Origin: Apoderus coryli
Lineage: Eukaryota > Arthropoda > Insecta > Coleoptera > Attelabidae
Assembly (NCBI GenBank): GCA_911728435.2
Contig: OU452200.1
Coordinates: 38,889,715-38,953,714 of the forward strand
DNA: 64,000 nt
Direction of reading: 5' to 3'
Shown: positions 32,173 to 43,658 of the stretch, one piece after another
How the letters are laid out: each line of letters starts with the position of its first letter
How positions within the stretch are numbered: position 1 is the first letter of the stretch
Notes under the pieces: model-generated
Told to the model about the DNA's origin: nothing
The model's database searches: none
The model's input: only the letters and a program-made list of their open reading frames with translations
Made by a program: the position numbers and the translations under genes

Positions 32173-34584
32173 CACAGGCCAACACACATTTTGGTGCCTG
32201 CGATTTTTTAACTGTTCCTGAGTAATTTTTGGATGCAGAATGTAAAAAGGTTCTCAGATTTTGTCTATCAGATCTAGTTTTTGAGATTTTTTAAAAAATT
32301 GTGTATATAATTTACGTTATAACTGTTATAATATATAATATTACTATTGACAGTTAAAAAAAACAAAGACACATGGATTTAAGTATTTATTGCAAAAACT
32401 TAATTTACATAATTACATTAGTCACTAATCACATAAAAATTTTCTTTTATACGATTTTCTAGAATGGAGTTTACTAGGGTAGTCTCGCTGAAGGCTCCAG
32501 CAGTAGTCCGCCATCATGTGGCTATCCCATCGTCCTTGATAACGATCTTCCATAGTTTTAATATCCTGGTGGAATCTTTCCCCCTGTTCTTCACTACAGT
32601 CACCTAAGTTTTCTGGAAAACGATCTAGGTGGCTGTGGAGGTAGTGAACTTTTATACTCATGTTACAGCCGAGAATATTAAAATTTGAAAGCATAGTTTC
32701 CACTAATTCTACGTAATTGTCTGCTTTATGATTGCCAAGAAAATTTTGTACTACTTGAACAAATGAACTCCAAGCGTTAGATTCAGTCTCGTTCATTGAT
32801 GTGGTGAATTGTGGATCTTTAACAAGTTGCCTTATTTGAGGACCATCAAATATACCAGCTTTTAGTTTTTCCGTGCTAATGCCAGGAAATTTACGTGACA
32901 AATACCCAAAACAATTTCCATCTCGATTTAAGGCCTTCACAAATTGCTTCATTAGGCCTAGCTTGATATGCAAGGGCGGAAGTAAGATTTTTTCTCTTGA
33001 AACCAAAGGTTCGTTGATCACGTTTTGTATTCCTTGAATCATGACATCTCTTGAAGGCCAATTTTTGTTAACCCAGTGCTCATTTTTAGCTCTGCTGTCC
33101 CAAAGGCACAAAAAACAAGGATATTTTGTATAACCACTCTGCTGTCCAAGGAGGAAGTTAATCATTTTTAAATCAACACAAATTGACCACTGATGTTCTT
33201 CGTATTTAATTTTTCTCAAAACTAATGCTATTGTTTCATATTCTTCCTTCATGGTAGTAGAATGACCAATAGGAATTGAGCCATATTTGTTACCGTTATG
33301 TAAAAGAACACATTTTAAACTACGTTTTGAACTGTCAATAAAAAGGCGCCAATCATCTGGAGTGTATTCAGGCAAACCCATTTTTTCTAAGAGCCCTTTT
33401 ATATTGTTACAGAATACCAAGTCATTTTCCTGAGTGAAAAAAGGCAGCAGATCCTTATCTCTTTTACGATAAAATGTAATATTAGTACCTCGACAAAGTA
33501 GATTTTTTTCTTTTAATCTGGATGCAAGTAATTCAGCGGATTCCTTTGAGAGATTCAGGTCTCTTATAAGATCGTTTAGTTCTTCTTGATTGAAACACTG
33601 CGGAGTTGCTAAATCTGCTTCAAAATCGCTGTCGTTTTCTGATTGAATTCTTTTAACTTCGTCAGACGTTGATGTTTCTGTATCATCTTCTGTCAGTTTG
33701 GGTAGACTGCTGAATGATGGAACGGGTATTTCTTCCGAATGCACTACAGGCCTTCTTGCAGAATCTAGATCAGGATATGTCCATTTGTGTCTATTGTTTC
33801 TATTTATGCCTTTAATATTAACGAGACAAAAATAGCAGTCGTCATGATGGTTCCGCGGTTCTCTCCAAACCATTGGTACACCAAACTTTACGCACTTCCT
33901 CTTTCCAGTTGTCCACTGTCGCAAATGTTCAACACATGTTTTACATATGAAATGTGGGGCCCAAGATTTATCTTGATCTCCTAAATGAACGCCAAAATAG
34001 GCAAGATAAGCTCTTTTCACAAAGTCAGAAATCCTTTTTCTGCTCTCTTTCAAAGTGTATTCACCACACACATAACAAAAAACATCGGGATGATTTACAC
34101 AGGTACGTCTGCTTGTGGATGCCATTGTTTCAGTTTAGTGTCTTGATACTACAAAACGACCAAAATTTACACAAAATGATAGCACAACTTTACTTGGGAA
34201 AACTCAGTAATATACTAAATCAAGTACAGCCAAGCAGGTATAGAAGGATCGGGTCATAGGCAATTACAGGTATAAAAGTAATTAAGAGCATTGTATTGAG
34301 TAGTTCCTAGTATAGGAACATTGGGTCAGGGACAATTCCAGGTATCCATTTGGCTAATTAGATTCTGGGAAATTCCTATTTTGACGATTAAGTACATATT
34401 TATCTCTTTATTTGTTGTCCTTTATCAGAAAAAAATATATCATTTAACCTGTAACGTGTATCTCAAAAACTAGAGCTGATAGAAAAAATCTGGTGGCATT
34501 TTTGGAATCAGCACATTAAAAACATCTAAAATCAGATGTTAGATTTCTGGCACCAAATTTTTTTTTTCATTTTGTTGGCCTGTG
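32173..34584 (-). mobile_element. 2.4-kb DNA transposon with CAC ends
   Basis: Inverted ends begin CACAGGCCAACA on both sides and continue with gaps for about 110 bp (shared blocks TTTGGTGCC, CTATCAG, TCTAGTTTTTGAGAT). Each end is next to TTA (32170-32172 and 34585-34587), consistent with a 3-bp target duplication. CAC termini with 3-bp duplications recall the CACTA/CMC group, but the protein is not a family I can assign. A single large ORF fills the interior. The assignment as one element rests on position, ends and duplication together. Confidence 0.78.
32425..34125 (-). CDS. 566-aa transposase-like protein, intact
   Basis: Single uninterrupted ORF starting MASTSRRTCVNHPDVFCYVC, the first ATG inside the left end of the element. 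An N-terminal zinc-binding pattern uses C9, H12, C17, C20, C61, C64, C97 and C100. After an acidic linker (residues 130-180) comes an RNase H-like region. D264 (RLFIDSSKRSLKCVLLHNG) sits on a beta-hairpin, D318 is in ICVDLKMINFLLGQQ, C337/C340 form an inserted CxxC, then LPPLHIKLGLMKQF (383-396), with E512/E513 or E516 in CSEEQGERFHQDI. This fits a DDE/D fold, but catalytic residues are inferred. Similar proteins are, to my knowledge, common and uncharacterised in arthropod and cnidarian genomes. An AATAAA (minus strand, near 32390) follows the stop. Confidence 0.85.
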   Translation of the reverse strand: MASTSRRTCVNHPDVFCYVCGEYTLKESRKRISDFVKRAYLAYFGVHLGDQDKSWAPHFICKTCVEHLRQWTTGKRKCVKFGVPMVWREPRNHHDDCYFCLVNIKGINRNNRHKWTYPDLDSARRPVVHSEEIPVPSFSSLPKLTEDDTETSTSDEVKRIQSENDSDFEADLATPQCFNQEELNDLIRDLNLSKESAELLASRLKEKNLLCRGTNITFYRKRDKDLLPFFTQENDLVFCNNIKGLLEKMGLPEYTPDDWRLFIDSSKRSLKCVLLHNGNKYGSIPIGHSTTMKEEYETIALVLRKIKYEEHQWSICVDLKMINFLLGQQSGYTKYPCFLCLWDSRAKNEHWVNKNWPSRDVMIQGIQNVINEPLVSREKILLPPLHIKLGLMKQFVKALNRDGNCFGYLSRKFPGISTEKLKAGIFDGPQIRQLVKDPQFTTSMNETESNAWSSFVQVVQNFLGNHKADNYVELVETMLSNFNILGCNMSIKVHYLHSHLDRFPENLGDCSEEQGERFHQDIKTMEDRYQGRWDSHMMADYCWSLQRDYPSKLHSRKSYKRKFLCD

Positions 34585-35339
34585 TTATACACAGATATGT
34601 GTATCCGACGTAAGCGTAAGAACATTGTCTTTTACGTTAGAAGACAATGTTAAAAGCTAATATTTGACAAATGTAACAGTATTAAACTAGTTAGGTATAA
34701 TACTAAAAGTGAGAACCACCATCAACGGTCCAAACACTCCTAATAATCATTACCAACAACAACAAATCGGTAGATGACAAAACACTAATAAAACAAGGTA
34801 ATTAAGAACTGTATTATAATTATTATTAGGTTCTGGTAAACTTGGGGACCCACAGAATTTGACACTTTTTCTTAACTTTCTATAAAGCTTACCTTAAATA
34901 GAGATGAATTAAACCAAAAAATCAATGGATCATACAGTTTTTTGTTCTTAAATAAATAATAAAGATCTAAAATGCCTCGCTTCTTTTGGAACAAAAAACG
35001 CCATAACCCGCTAATTATATAAACTATTTATGGGGTATTCTTCTATTTAGTAAACTTGATGACACACAGACCGCATTAAACCCCTTTTTTAAGTAAAATA
35101 AATTTGCTAAAATATTAAGATAGGGTTAGTGTGTTACAAGTTTATTTACATTTACCAATTCTACCAAACAAGAATATAGAGGTTATATGCGATGTTGCCA
35201 TATATATTCGACTCGTTCAAATGTTTTTTTGCGCAAAAATTATTTTTCTGCAAGTTAAGACAAGTTAGTATTTTATTTGCTTCTAGCGATTATAGTGAAA
35301 GTAGTTTAAGTTTGGATTCGCTCTGATTACTTAGTTTAA

Positions 35340-35650
35340 AATTAATATTATAGTTGGGCTGTATAGTTTTGTTACTTGGGTTGGGTAGTTAGGTTAGTTT
35401 GTCTGAGTTCTATTGGGGTAGTTTTGCTAGTGTGGGTTGGGTTAGGTAGTTATGTTAGTTTGAGTTACTTTATGGTAGTGTGCTTACATTGGGGTAGTTT
35501 GGTTAGAATAGGTTGGGTTAGTTTGGGATAGTGTGATTAGATTGGGTTGGTTAGGGTTAGGTTAGTTTGATTAGATTGGGTTAGGTAGTTAGGTTAATGT
35601 GGGTGAATTATGTTGGGTTGGGGTAGTTGGGTTTGTTTTAGTTAAGGTAT
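35340..35650 (+). repeat. GGTTAG-rich minisatellite, left arm
   Basis: Degenerate units of about 50-57 bp built from GGGTTAGGTAGTTAGGTTAG and GGGGTAGTTTGGTTAGATT. TTAGG, the common insect telomere repeat, recurs inside the unit, but not as a pure array. The complement is at 36003-36845 around a LINE insertion. Confidence 0.85.
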
Positions 35651-36049
35651 TAGTTTGACTATTTAAATATAGGTGGTGAAATAAATAGACAGTTTAAAAA
35701 AAAAATATGGATAAAGCACTTTTGAAACAAAATAATTACTTTAAAAGTTGAGTAAAACAAAACATTCGCGCAACGCAGTAGTAAAAATACGCTAATAACA
35801 TTACACAGTATTTACAGTGTTGCCAAGTGGTTTTATTTTCACTGAGTTTTAAATTTACTGCATTATTATTATTGTTTAATCGTATTTTAAAAACTCAAAG
35901 TAATAAAAAACAAAATAAAAAAATTACCTATTTAAACTGGGTATCGTGCAGATATTTGCGCTATTATATTAGCGAACTGCGCACTAAGGGTGGATCCGAA
36001 AACCCAATATAACTCACCCAAACTAACCCAACCCAATTTAACGAAACTA

Positions 36050-36612
36050 CAAAATACAAAATTATTTTTAATTTGAAGCGTCTGGAATCTTGTTTAGAAA
36101 ACAAAATATTGATTCTCATGTGTGTATGTATATAAAATAGGGCTTCATGTGTTTCGAATGAAAACTGAGTTAAAAAGACCTACTCACAACGACTCAACTA
36201 GAAATAAAGATAACTTTTACATCGATAAGTATAACCTTACAATGTTCAGGAAGTCGCCTATATGTGCAGGTTCTTATGTTTTTAATAAAATACCTGATGA
36301 AATAAAAAGTTCGAAAACTAAAAATAGTTTTAAAAGAAAACTTAAAAATTATTTGAGTGACAAGTGTTATTATAGTTTGTCAGAATTTTTTAATTCTTAA
36401 GCTGACATTGCTTATGTTTGCTTTTTTTTTCTTTGTTTTGTGCATATTGTTTGTCATGGTATTTACATTTAATTGTTGTTATGTGTTCTTTGTATGTATT
36501 GCAGGTTTTATTTATCTTTTATTGAATTGTAATAATAGTACTGTAATGTATTGTGTGTAACTTATCCAATCATAAAGTTGGCTTGAGGTGTAGATAAATA
36601 AATAAAATAAAA
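36050..36612 (+). mobile_element. LINE 3' end inserted in the minisatellite
   Basis: The coding tail (36122-36400) reads FYIDKYNLTMFRKSPICAGS then YVFNKIPDEIKSS and KRKLKNYLSDKCYYSLSEFF, a jockey/CR1-type ORF2 C terminus. A UTR and AAATAAATAAAATAAAAAAT tail follow. The minisatellite resumes on both sides with CCCAATATAACTCACCCAAA-type sequence, so the LINE interrupts it. Confidence 0.8.
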
Positions 36613-37052
36613 AATACCCCAATATAACTCACCCAAACTAACCTAACTACCTAACCCTAACCAACGCAATCTAACCACACTACCCCAACCTAACTTCCTA
36701 ACCCAATCTAACCAAACTACCCCAACCGAATCCAATATAAATAATCCAGAGTAACCTAACTACCTAATCCAAACCAACCCATTCTCACCCCACTACCCTA
36801 AAGTAACTCAAACTAAGCCAATATAACTCATCTAAACTAACTTACCTTGCAGAAAGAAGAATATTTGCTCGACATAAAAATTTGAACCACGCGAATATAT
36901 TTGGCAACATCGCATGTTCGTGGCATATAACCTCTATATTCTTGTTGGTAAATGTCACAAAACATACCCCTTTGTTTTGTGGTACCTAAATGTGAATAAA
37001 CTTGTAACACACTATCCCTATTTTAATATTTTAGCAAATTTATCTTACTTAA

Positions 37053-38593
37053 CCCTGCGTGTGACATGTGTATTTTTTTTTTGCACAATCCGACACCTGG
37101 GGTATGACAAACCCCACTTGTACAACAATGTTCTGGAACTAGTCTATTGCTATTTGAGACTTTTTGTATATTATTGTTATTCATTATGATATTTTTCGAG
37201 AATCAAACACAAAACTTTAAAACAATCTCTTATTTTTACAAAAGTACCACATCAACAATATAACCTCCATAATTTTAAACAAAAAATTTAATTCCGTACA
37301 AAAATCTTAATCTAATAGAAGAAGTCATACTTTAAATCTAAATTTTATTACAAAATTGAAAACAAATTTCCCATTTTAAAACTACAGAAATTTTTGTTTA
37401 AAAAATGAAAAAAATTATGAATTATTGAATTTGTCCAAATCTGCACATTTTTTGCAGTATAATAATGACTGCTCCATGCGTATATGCACTGCAAGCTTCA
37501 CAAATATATCGGATCTTTCTATTTCAAATTCTTGGACATACCGTGCGTCTTCCTGCATGATTTAGTTTTTAGATTTTGGGGCAGAAGTATCGTCTAAAAC
37601 TGTGTAAGCTTAGGATTTTGCATTCTTTGCATTTGATGTTCTTTAACCAATTGCATACCGCATTCCTTTATAAAAACTCTTCTGAGTATATTTTTACCGT
37701 TATTGTTTTTCCTAAAAATGACCTGAGAACTTATTGAAGCTGTATTCAGTAACGAAAATTGTCAATGGCCAGTAGCGATTAGGTCGGGAGACGTTGTAAT
37801 TTGCGGACATTTCCTCAACAACGTCAACTCCACATTTGGTAAAGTTGTAAAAAGCAATAATTTCAGGCAGCATCTTTTCATTATCAACAACCGTAGATGA
37901 CAATAGCACTGTGACTTTTCGTTCTTTCGGAAAATATGAAAGTATGGTCAAGTCTTTTTGAAATCCAAACTGACTAGAATTTAATTGTTTATTGCGAGTT
38001 TCCAAAAATTATGGAGGAATATCTGGCTTATTTTTTCGAATGGTTCTTACTGCTGTTAGTCTGAGCTTTTTCAGTTACTTCATCCATTTCCGTTTGTTCT
38101 TCATGTACCTCCTCTGGAACGTCAGCTGTTGACGCGAAGGTGGTCGATTTCCTCATCTGCTTCCGTATCTTCTGCATCAACAAAAGGTTCGATAGTTTCA
38201 GCGTCTTCCCAAAGCTTCCGGAGAGTATCTTGTTTCTTTTGCCAATCACATATCTTGCCTAACAACTATACCAAAATTCAAAAACCATAAGAATTCACTT
38301 AAAATATTCTTAAAATAACTGCTTTTACCTTTTTTCGTGGTCCAAATACAAAATGTAAACCGCAAAAAAAATCACAAGAACCGACACATGGGGTATCGCA
38401 TACCCCATTCCACTATGAAGCGATGTTCTTTCGTTCAGATTCAAGAGAGAACTGCTGTTTGTGCGTTATAGTGAATATGAATATATACTCAAAAGCTATT
38501 GGATGCCGTATACGCGAGCAACAAATTTTAGAAAAGTTATGAATATGTTTCGAGATACTGGGGTTTGTCACACCCCACAAGTCAAATGCCGGG
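37053..38593 (-). mobile_element. piggyBac element with TTAA duplication
   Basis: Flanked by TTAA at 37049-37052 and 38594-38597. The ends are CCCTGCGTGTGACATG and (complement) CCCGGCATTTGACTTG, each followed by GGGGT..GACAAACCCC-type subterminal repeats. The uninterrupted counterpart of the target is preserved in the opposite arm of the host foldback near 35080-35105, where TTTTACTTAAAAAAGG reads straight through (on the complement). Length 1541 bp, an internal deletion derivative. Confidence 0.92.
37425..38249 (-). pseudogene. piggyBac transposase, internally deleted
   Basis: The acidic N-terminal region (LWEDAETIEPFVDAEDTEAD, near 38220-38160) joins almost directly to late-core sequence. 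RKNKPDIPP, SSQFGFQKDLTILSYFPKER, PEIIAFYNFTKCGVDVVEEM and RPNRYWPLTIFVTEYSFNK span 38050-37712. The C-terminal cysteine-rich domain (RKIRYICEACSAYTHG, KMCRFGQIQ) ends near 37425 in another frame. The middle with the first catalytic aspartates is gone. GVDVVEE replaces the usual GVDxxD, so the last acidic residue is also changed. Confidence 0.88.
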
Positions 38594-39051
38594 TTAAAAA
38601 AGTGCTTTAATAGGGTATGTGTGTCTTAAGTAGGAATTCTGTGGGTCATCAAGTTTACTAAATAGAAGAATATCTTATAAATGGTTTATATAATTATGGG
38701 GTAATGGCGATTTTTGTTCCAAAAGAAGCGAGGCAATTTAGTTATTTATTTATTATTTATTTAAGAACAAAAAACTATATGATCCATTGATTTTTTGGTT
38801 TAATTCATCTCTATTTAAGGTAAGCTTTATAAAAAGTTAAGAAAAAGTGTCAAATTATGTGGGTCTCCAATTTACCAGAACCTTTTTGTTTTGCTTTTTA
38901 GCTTTCATACATGCTTACGTAGTATCATTTCGAACCCACAATCCTAACTCCTGAGAGTAAGAGTTTACATGTCCCTATATCAAAATAAATGAATTGGCGA
39001 GAGCTTTCGGTGATCGAGCGTTGTCGGTCGAATATAGAAACACCCTGTATA

Positions 39052-39380
39052 CAAAAATACAAAAAAAAAAAATGAGAACTAACTACTAAAGATTTCTCTA
39101 TTTTTTTTTTTTTTATGAATAGCAACAAAAACATTGGCGACCTTTGGTAATGACCTGCGTGTGTAACTGAGTGTAATATATAAGTAGGTATTATTAATAA
39201 ATAGGTACAAAGTTACCGCACAACGAGCAAAAAAAAAACAGTCATAAAAACAAAACAGTATGATGAATTAATTTAAATAAGCAATGTGCTAATTAAATAT
39301 AACAATTAATTTATCGAAATAGGAATAATTTCTATAACAATTTACTTGGATACAATATTTATTTATATTTTTAGAAGTTG
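39052..39380. other. AT-rich intergenic, nothing recognised
   Basis: I see no gene or repeat end here. Confidence 0.5.
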
Positions 39381-41768
39381 ATTTTTAGCTCTCCATATCA
39401 TATATGTAATATATGTATATATGGAGACTATTAGTTTCATGAAAAAAAAATTTTTTTTAATTTCACCGGAAATACTTCTTTTTGGTCATTTTATACATAA
39501 ATAAGTAGTTTTAAAAAAATGTCTGTCTGTCTGTCTGTCTGTATCCACGAAAACGCAAAAACCGCTTAACAGATTTTAACCAAATTTGGTACAAAAATAC
39601 TATTGGACATGGCAAGGAACTGATTAGATTTTGGGAAACATTGAGCGTAGGCAAAGGGTTTAAAAGAGGGTTCAAAAATTAAAAAAATTCATAGTTCTTA
39701 AACTTATCTGAAATACTGCATAATTTTTTACGCATTTAATTGAATATAACCTGAAATATTGAACATAAAATATTAGACCACATTGGCGTTCGAAAATAGT
39801 GTAAAATGGGGTAAAAAAGATTTAAAAAAACGTATTTCTTAAAAATAGCAGAAATATTAACTAGTTATTGATAGTTTTGATAGAATATAACCTATAAAAT
39901 GTGTCATGAATAACTTACTTTCATAGGCGTTCGTAAATAGTGGAAAAGGGGTCAAAACATAAAAAATATATATTTCCTAAACTTATTCGAAATATGGAAT
40001 AATTTTTCATAGTTGTGATACAATATAAGCTAAAAAATATTCCATAAAAGAATTGGTTCACAAAGGCGTTCGAAAATAGTTTAAAAAAAGGGTCAAAAAC
40101 GAAAAAAAAAACGTTTCCCAAATATACCAGAAAAATTGGCTAATTATATATAGCTTTGATATAAGATAACCTAAAAAGTGCAGCATAAAATTTTTATTCA
40201 CATAGGCGTTCGTAAATAGTAGAAAAAGGGGTAAAATAAAAAAAAATTAAAATGTAAAAAATTTTATATTTAACTAGATGAATTGGTGTTAAAAATACAC
40301 GACAAAAATTAATGTACCGTAAAAATTCTACAAAAGGGTCAGAAAAAATTTGTATCCGTGATAACTCAAAAACCACTTAACGGATTTTAACCACATTTGG
40401 TATGAAAATACTACAGGATAATTATAGGTGGTGATTAACATTGAGCGTAGGCAACGGGTTTAAAAGAGGTTTCAAAAATTTAAAAAATCATAGTTCTTAA
40501 ACTTATCCGAAATATTGAATAATTTTTTATAGTTGTGATAGAATATAACCTAAAAAATGTTACATAAAAGAATTAGTTCACACAGGCGTTCGAAAATAGT
40601 GTTAAAAAAGGGTCAAAACGAAAAAAAAAATGTTTCCCAAATATACCAGAAAAATTGGCTAATTATATATAGCTTTGATATAAGATAACCTAAAAAATGC
40701 AGCATAAAATTTTTATTTACATAGGCGTTCGTAAATAGTAGAAAAAGGGGTAAAATAAAAAAAATTAAAATGTAAAATTTTTTATATTTAACTAGTTGAG
40801 TTGGTGTTAAAAATACACGACAAAAATTAATGTTCCATAGGCGTCCGTGAAAATTCTATAAAAGGGTCAGAAAAAATTTGTATCCGTAATAACTCAAAAA
40901 CCACTTAACGGATTTTAACCACATTTGGTACGAAAATACTACAGGCTATTTATAGGTGGTGATTAACATTGAGCGTAGGCAAGGGGTTTAAAAGAGGGTT
41001 TAAAAATTTAAAAAAATTATAGTTCTTAAACTTATCCGAAATATTGAATAATTTTTTATAGGTGTGATAGAATATAACCTAAAAAATGTTACATAAAAGA
41101 ATTAGTTCACACAGGCGTTCGAAAATAGTCTTAAAAAAAGAGTCAAAAACGAAAAAAAAATGTTTCCCAAATATACCAGAAAAATTGGCTAATTATATAT
41201 AGCTTTCATATAAGATAACCTAAAAAATGTAGCATAAAATTTTTATTTACATAGGCGTTCGTGAATAGTAAAAAAAAAAAAGGGGTAAAATGAAAAAAAA
41301 ATTAAAATGTAAAAAATTTTATATTTAACTAGATGAATTGGTGTTAAAAATACACGACAAAAATTAATGTTCCATAGGCGTCCGTGAAAATTCTATAAAA
41401 GGGTCAGGAAAAAATTGTATCCGTGATAACTCAAAAACCACTTAACGGATAACCTACAACATGCAGCATAACAATTTTGTTTACATAGGCGTTCGTAAAA
41501 GGGGGCAAAATAAATTTTATAATAAAACTAAAAAAAAATCAATTATTTTGCGTACAAGAATTTGGCCTAGATCTGAAATATAAAATATCTGCGTATAAAT
41601 AGTGCCTCCAACGAGAAGAAAAAGGCACAAAACCCGATACAAAAAAAAAAAAATAGCTGATGTCTAAAACAAAACAAAAATTTAGATAAATGACAAAAAG
41701 GTCATAAAATTATTACTTTTACACTTAAATATGGAGAGCTATTCGTGCCTCGAGGGCAACAGCTAGTT
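39381..41768 (-). mobile_element. 2.4-kb non-autonomous repeat, copy 2 (inverted)
   Basis: Same borders and internal order as 4680-7115, on the opposite strand: terminal hairpin near 39390-39427, GTCT tract about 39524-39542, tandem units, and the ACTAGCTG start at 41768. It lacks a few short segments and has a shorter tetranucleotide tract. Copies this alike imply recent spread or gene conversion. Confidence 0.85.
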
Positions 41769-41861
41769 TAAGGTACATTTGCCAGGCTGGCGGAGCGCGG
41801 TGGTTGAGACTTTGATTTTAAAAATTAACTAACATATGGGGGCCAATATTTATATTTTGAG

Positions 41862-42130
41862 TCTAATAATAAAAATAGTAATTTTTCATTGAAAGTTTAA
41901 AATATTCGCCTTTATGCTTAATACATGCCTTGGTTGAACAAGGGCTTAAGGTTTGGGTCAATGGTGTGATTAGTTTTTGCAGGACAACTGATTTTGGACG
42001 ATCTTCATGAACTTGGTCATTGAGAGAATGACAGCCATGATTAACCTCGTTATATGTACCAGCGTTTAACTGGGGCAGAGGATGGAGCTTCATTACCAAA
42101 TGTGGAAATTACTTCGATACACTCTTCTCC
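41862..42130 (-). pseudogene. mariner remnant, N and C termini joined by deletion
   Basis: The minus strand reads TFGNEAPSSAPVKRWYI and, after a frame change, EVNHGCHSLNDQVHEDRPKS, the mariner linker between the HTH domains. It then passes to KACIKHKGEYFK, a mariner C terminus. The catalytic domain is missing. The Crypton-like element begins at 42131, directly at its edge. Confidence 0.65.
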
Positions 42131-43658
42131 TGATAATTTTTTACTAAATATAGTAACCAATCAAATTACTTAATTTTAAGCCATGTGTCAAATTTCATCC
42201 AATCACCTCTGGATTACAGCGATAATACCCTACATGTGGTGTTTTCAGTTTGGTGTTTTTTTTTATTAAAAATTAATTAAACGTCAAACTGACAACTGGT
42301 TTAAAAATGTCGCGAAGATTTGGTATCGCATCTAACGATGCAATTAATGATATTATATCTAATAATATACCAAAAAATACAATCAAATCAAAAAATATGT
42401 ATGGAAAATATTTCTCGAGTTTTGTGCGACCAGAGAATACGAACTGAATGCTGAAACGAGTTTGCATAATTTGGCTAATATATTGAAAGATTATGCGGTA
42501 AATATGAGAAAAGCTGACGGAACTGAATATAAAGAAGCAACTGTAAAAACAATTTGGAATACTACGAGTAGGCTACTCCAGGAAAAATACTTCAATGACC
42601 TCAAAATTGTATTCGACCTGTTTACCTGTGTGATATTCAAAAATGCGCGAGATGCAAGAAATGCAAAACGTAAAAGATTACAGCAGGATCCAAACAAACA
42701 AAAAATAAACTCATCAAATTTGAGTTCAAGTGATTTAACTAGAATCATTGGATTATGGGATGAACCAGAAGGTTTACAAAAATTTTTTTACCATATTGTC
42801 GCTGTTGAGTTAGCTTGCCGAGGTAGTGAACCAGCTGATTGCCTTATAGATTATTTCACGATTGAGAAAAATAATGATGGAACGCCAACCAACAGTATTG
42901 AATACAATCCAATATTCAGTAAAACATGCCAAGGAGGATCGAAAAGTTGTACAAATAGTAAGTGGCTTGTTCCAAATATTGCAAACGAAAGTGCCCTGTT
43001 CGGTTATTCCATAAATTATTGTCCAAAAGGGGGAAAAATATTACTTCCAGTCGCCTATTCTTGAGACCAAATTGGTTTCTGGAAATCCGAAAGTGACACA
43101 TGGTTTGACAATATACCGGTAGGCAAGAACACAATTAATATGTGGGCCAAATCATCCGCGCAAGTTATTGGTTTGGACACAAAGTGTAAAAAGATATCCA
43201 ATCATTCGAACAGATCAACTGCAGTTAGCCATTTGGCAAATAAAGGAATTCCTGAACAGCAATTAATAAAAATAATAGGACATAGCAGCTCTAATTCAAT
43301 TAAACCGTACTTAAATATTAACCAAGAACGCCATGGTGAAATAATCAACACCATGCGAGGAATTTCTTCAACAGTGGAAATTAACAATCCGTCAACTTCA
43401 GCAAACTCTTCTAGCAATTTAACATTTACCAATTTGTACTTTTCGCCACTGTAGTTTTAAATAAAAATGAATAATATTTGTTTGATTAAAACTAATACAT
43501 TTTGTAATGAAAATTATTAAACGTCAGATTGACAATCAAATTTTTGCTTTTTGAGAGTTGCCTGCGGCCTTGGGCTATTATCAAGCAACACGCTTTCGGC
43601 ATTCTCTATGACAAAATTATGTCGGTATTATCAAGACCCTAGGGGTATTACTACTGAT
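42131..43658 (+). mobile_element. Crypton-like element II, copy 1
   Basis: The borders are set by comparison with the inverted copy at 52122-53705: both begin TGATAATTTTTTACTA and end GGGTATTACTACTGAT. There are no terminal inverted repeats, as expected for Cryptons. The 3' region (43551-43658) carries CCTGCGGCCTTGGGCTAT and short hairpins. Confidence 0.8.
42307..43454 (+). pseudogene. tyrosine recombinase (Crypton, DUF3504-like), frameshifted
   Basis: Starts MSRRFGIASNDAINDIISNN. A missing A in an A-run near 42395 shifts the frame before the core-binding region (SLHNLANILKDYAVNMRKAD). The catalytic domain has VAVELACRGSEPADC (first R), then after a second break near 43062 NHSNRSTAVSHLANKG (H/R), KIIGHSSS (H) and SIKPYL (likely nucleophile Y). 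The stop is at 43454. This subclass resembles the recombinase domain of host proteins such as KIAA1958 and the ZMYM family. The inverted copy at 52.4 kb is intact at the first frameshift site and broken elsewhere. Confidence 0.85.

Larger units (their letters stand above)
34829..38882. mobile_element. foldback element C with minisatellite arms
   Basis: The outer arms start GGTTCTGGTAAACTTGGGGA (34829) and match inverted sequence ending at 38882. The arm continues through AATCAATGGATCATA, GAAGCGAGGC-type and GTTGCCATATATATTCG blocks into a GGTTAG-type minisatellite (35340-35650), which returns inverted at 36003-36050 and 36612-36845. The right arm is interrupted by a LINE tail (about 36050-36612) and a piggyBac (37053-38593). 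Without these, each arm is roughly 750-800 bp. No own ORF. Confidence 0.85.
28313..39047. mobile_element. TIR pair enclosing a 10.7-kb nested block
   Basis: The left end at 28313 (CAGGGTGTTTCTATATTCGA, then CCGACAACGC) matches the complement of the right end (GCGTTGTCGGTCGAATATAG, then AAACACCCTG) over about 32 bases, each next to TA (28311-28312 and 39048-39049). Within lie two foldback elements, a GC-rich hairpin element and the CAC-ended element. Subtracting these leaves roughly 1 kb, the size of a mariner-type MITE. The alternative is two unrelated MITE ends facing by chance. Confidence 0.6.

Noticed and set aside
35340..36845. True telomere or CRISPR-like array
   Set aside because: Units are long, degenerate and without unique spacers; TTAGG is only part of a 50-57 bp minisatellite inside a foldback element.
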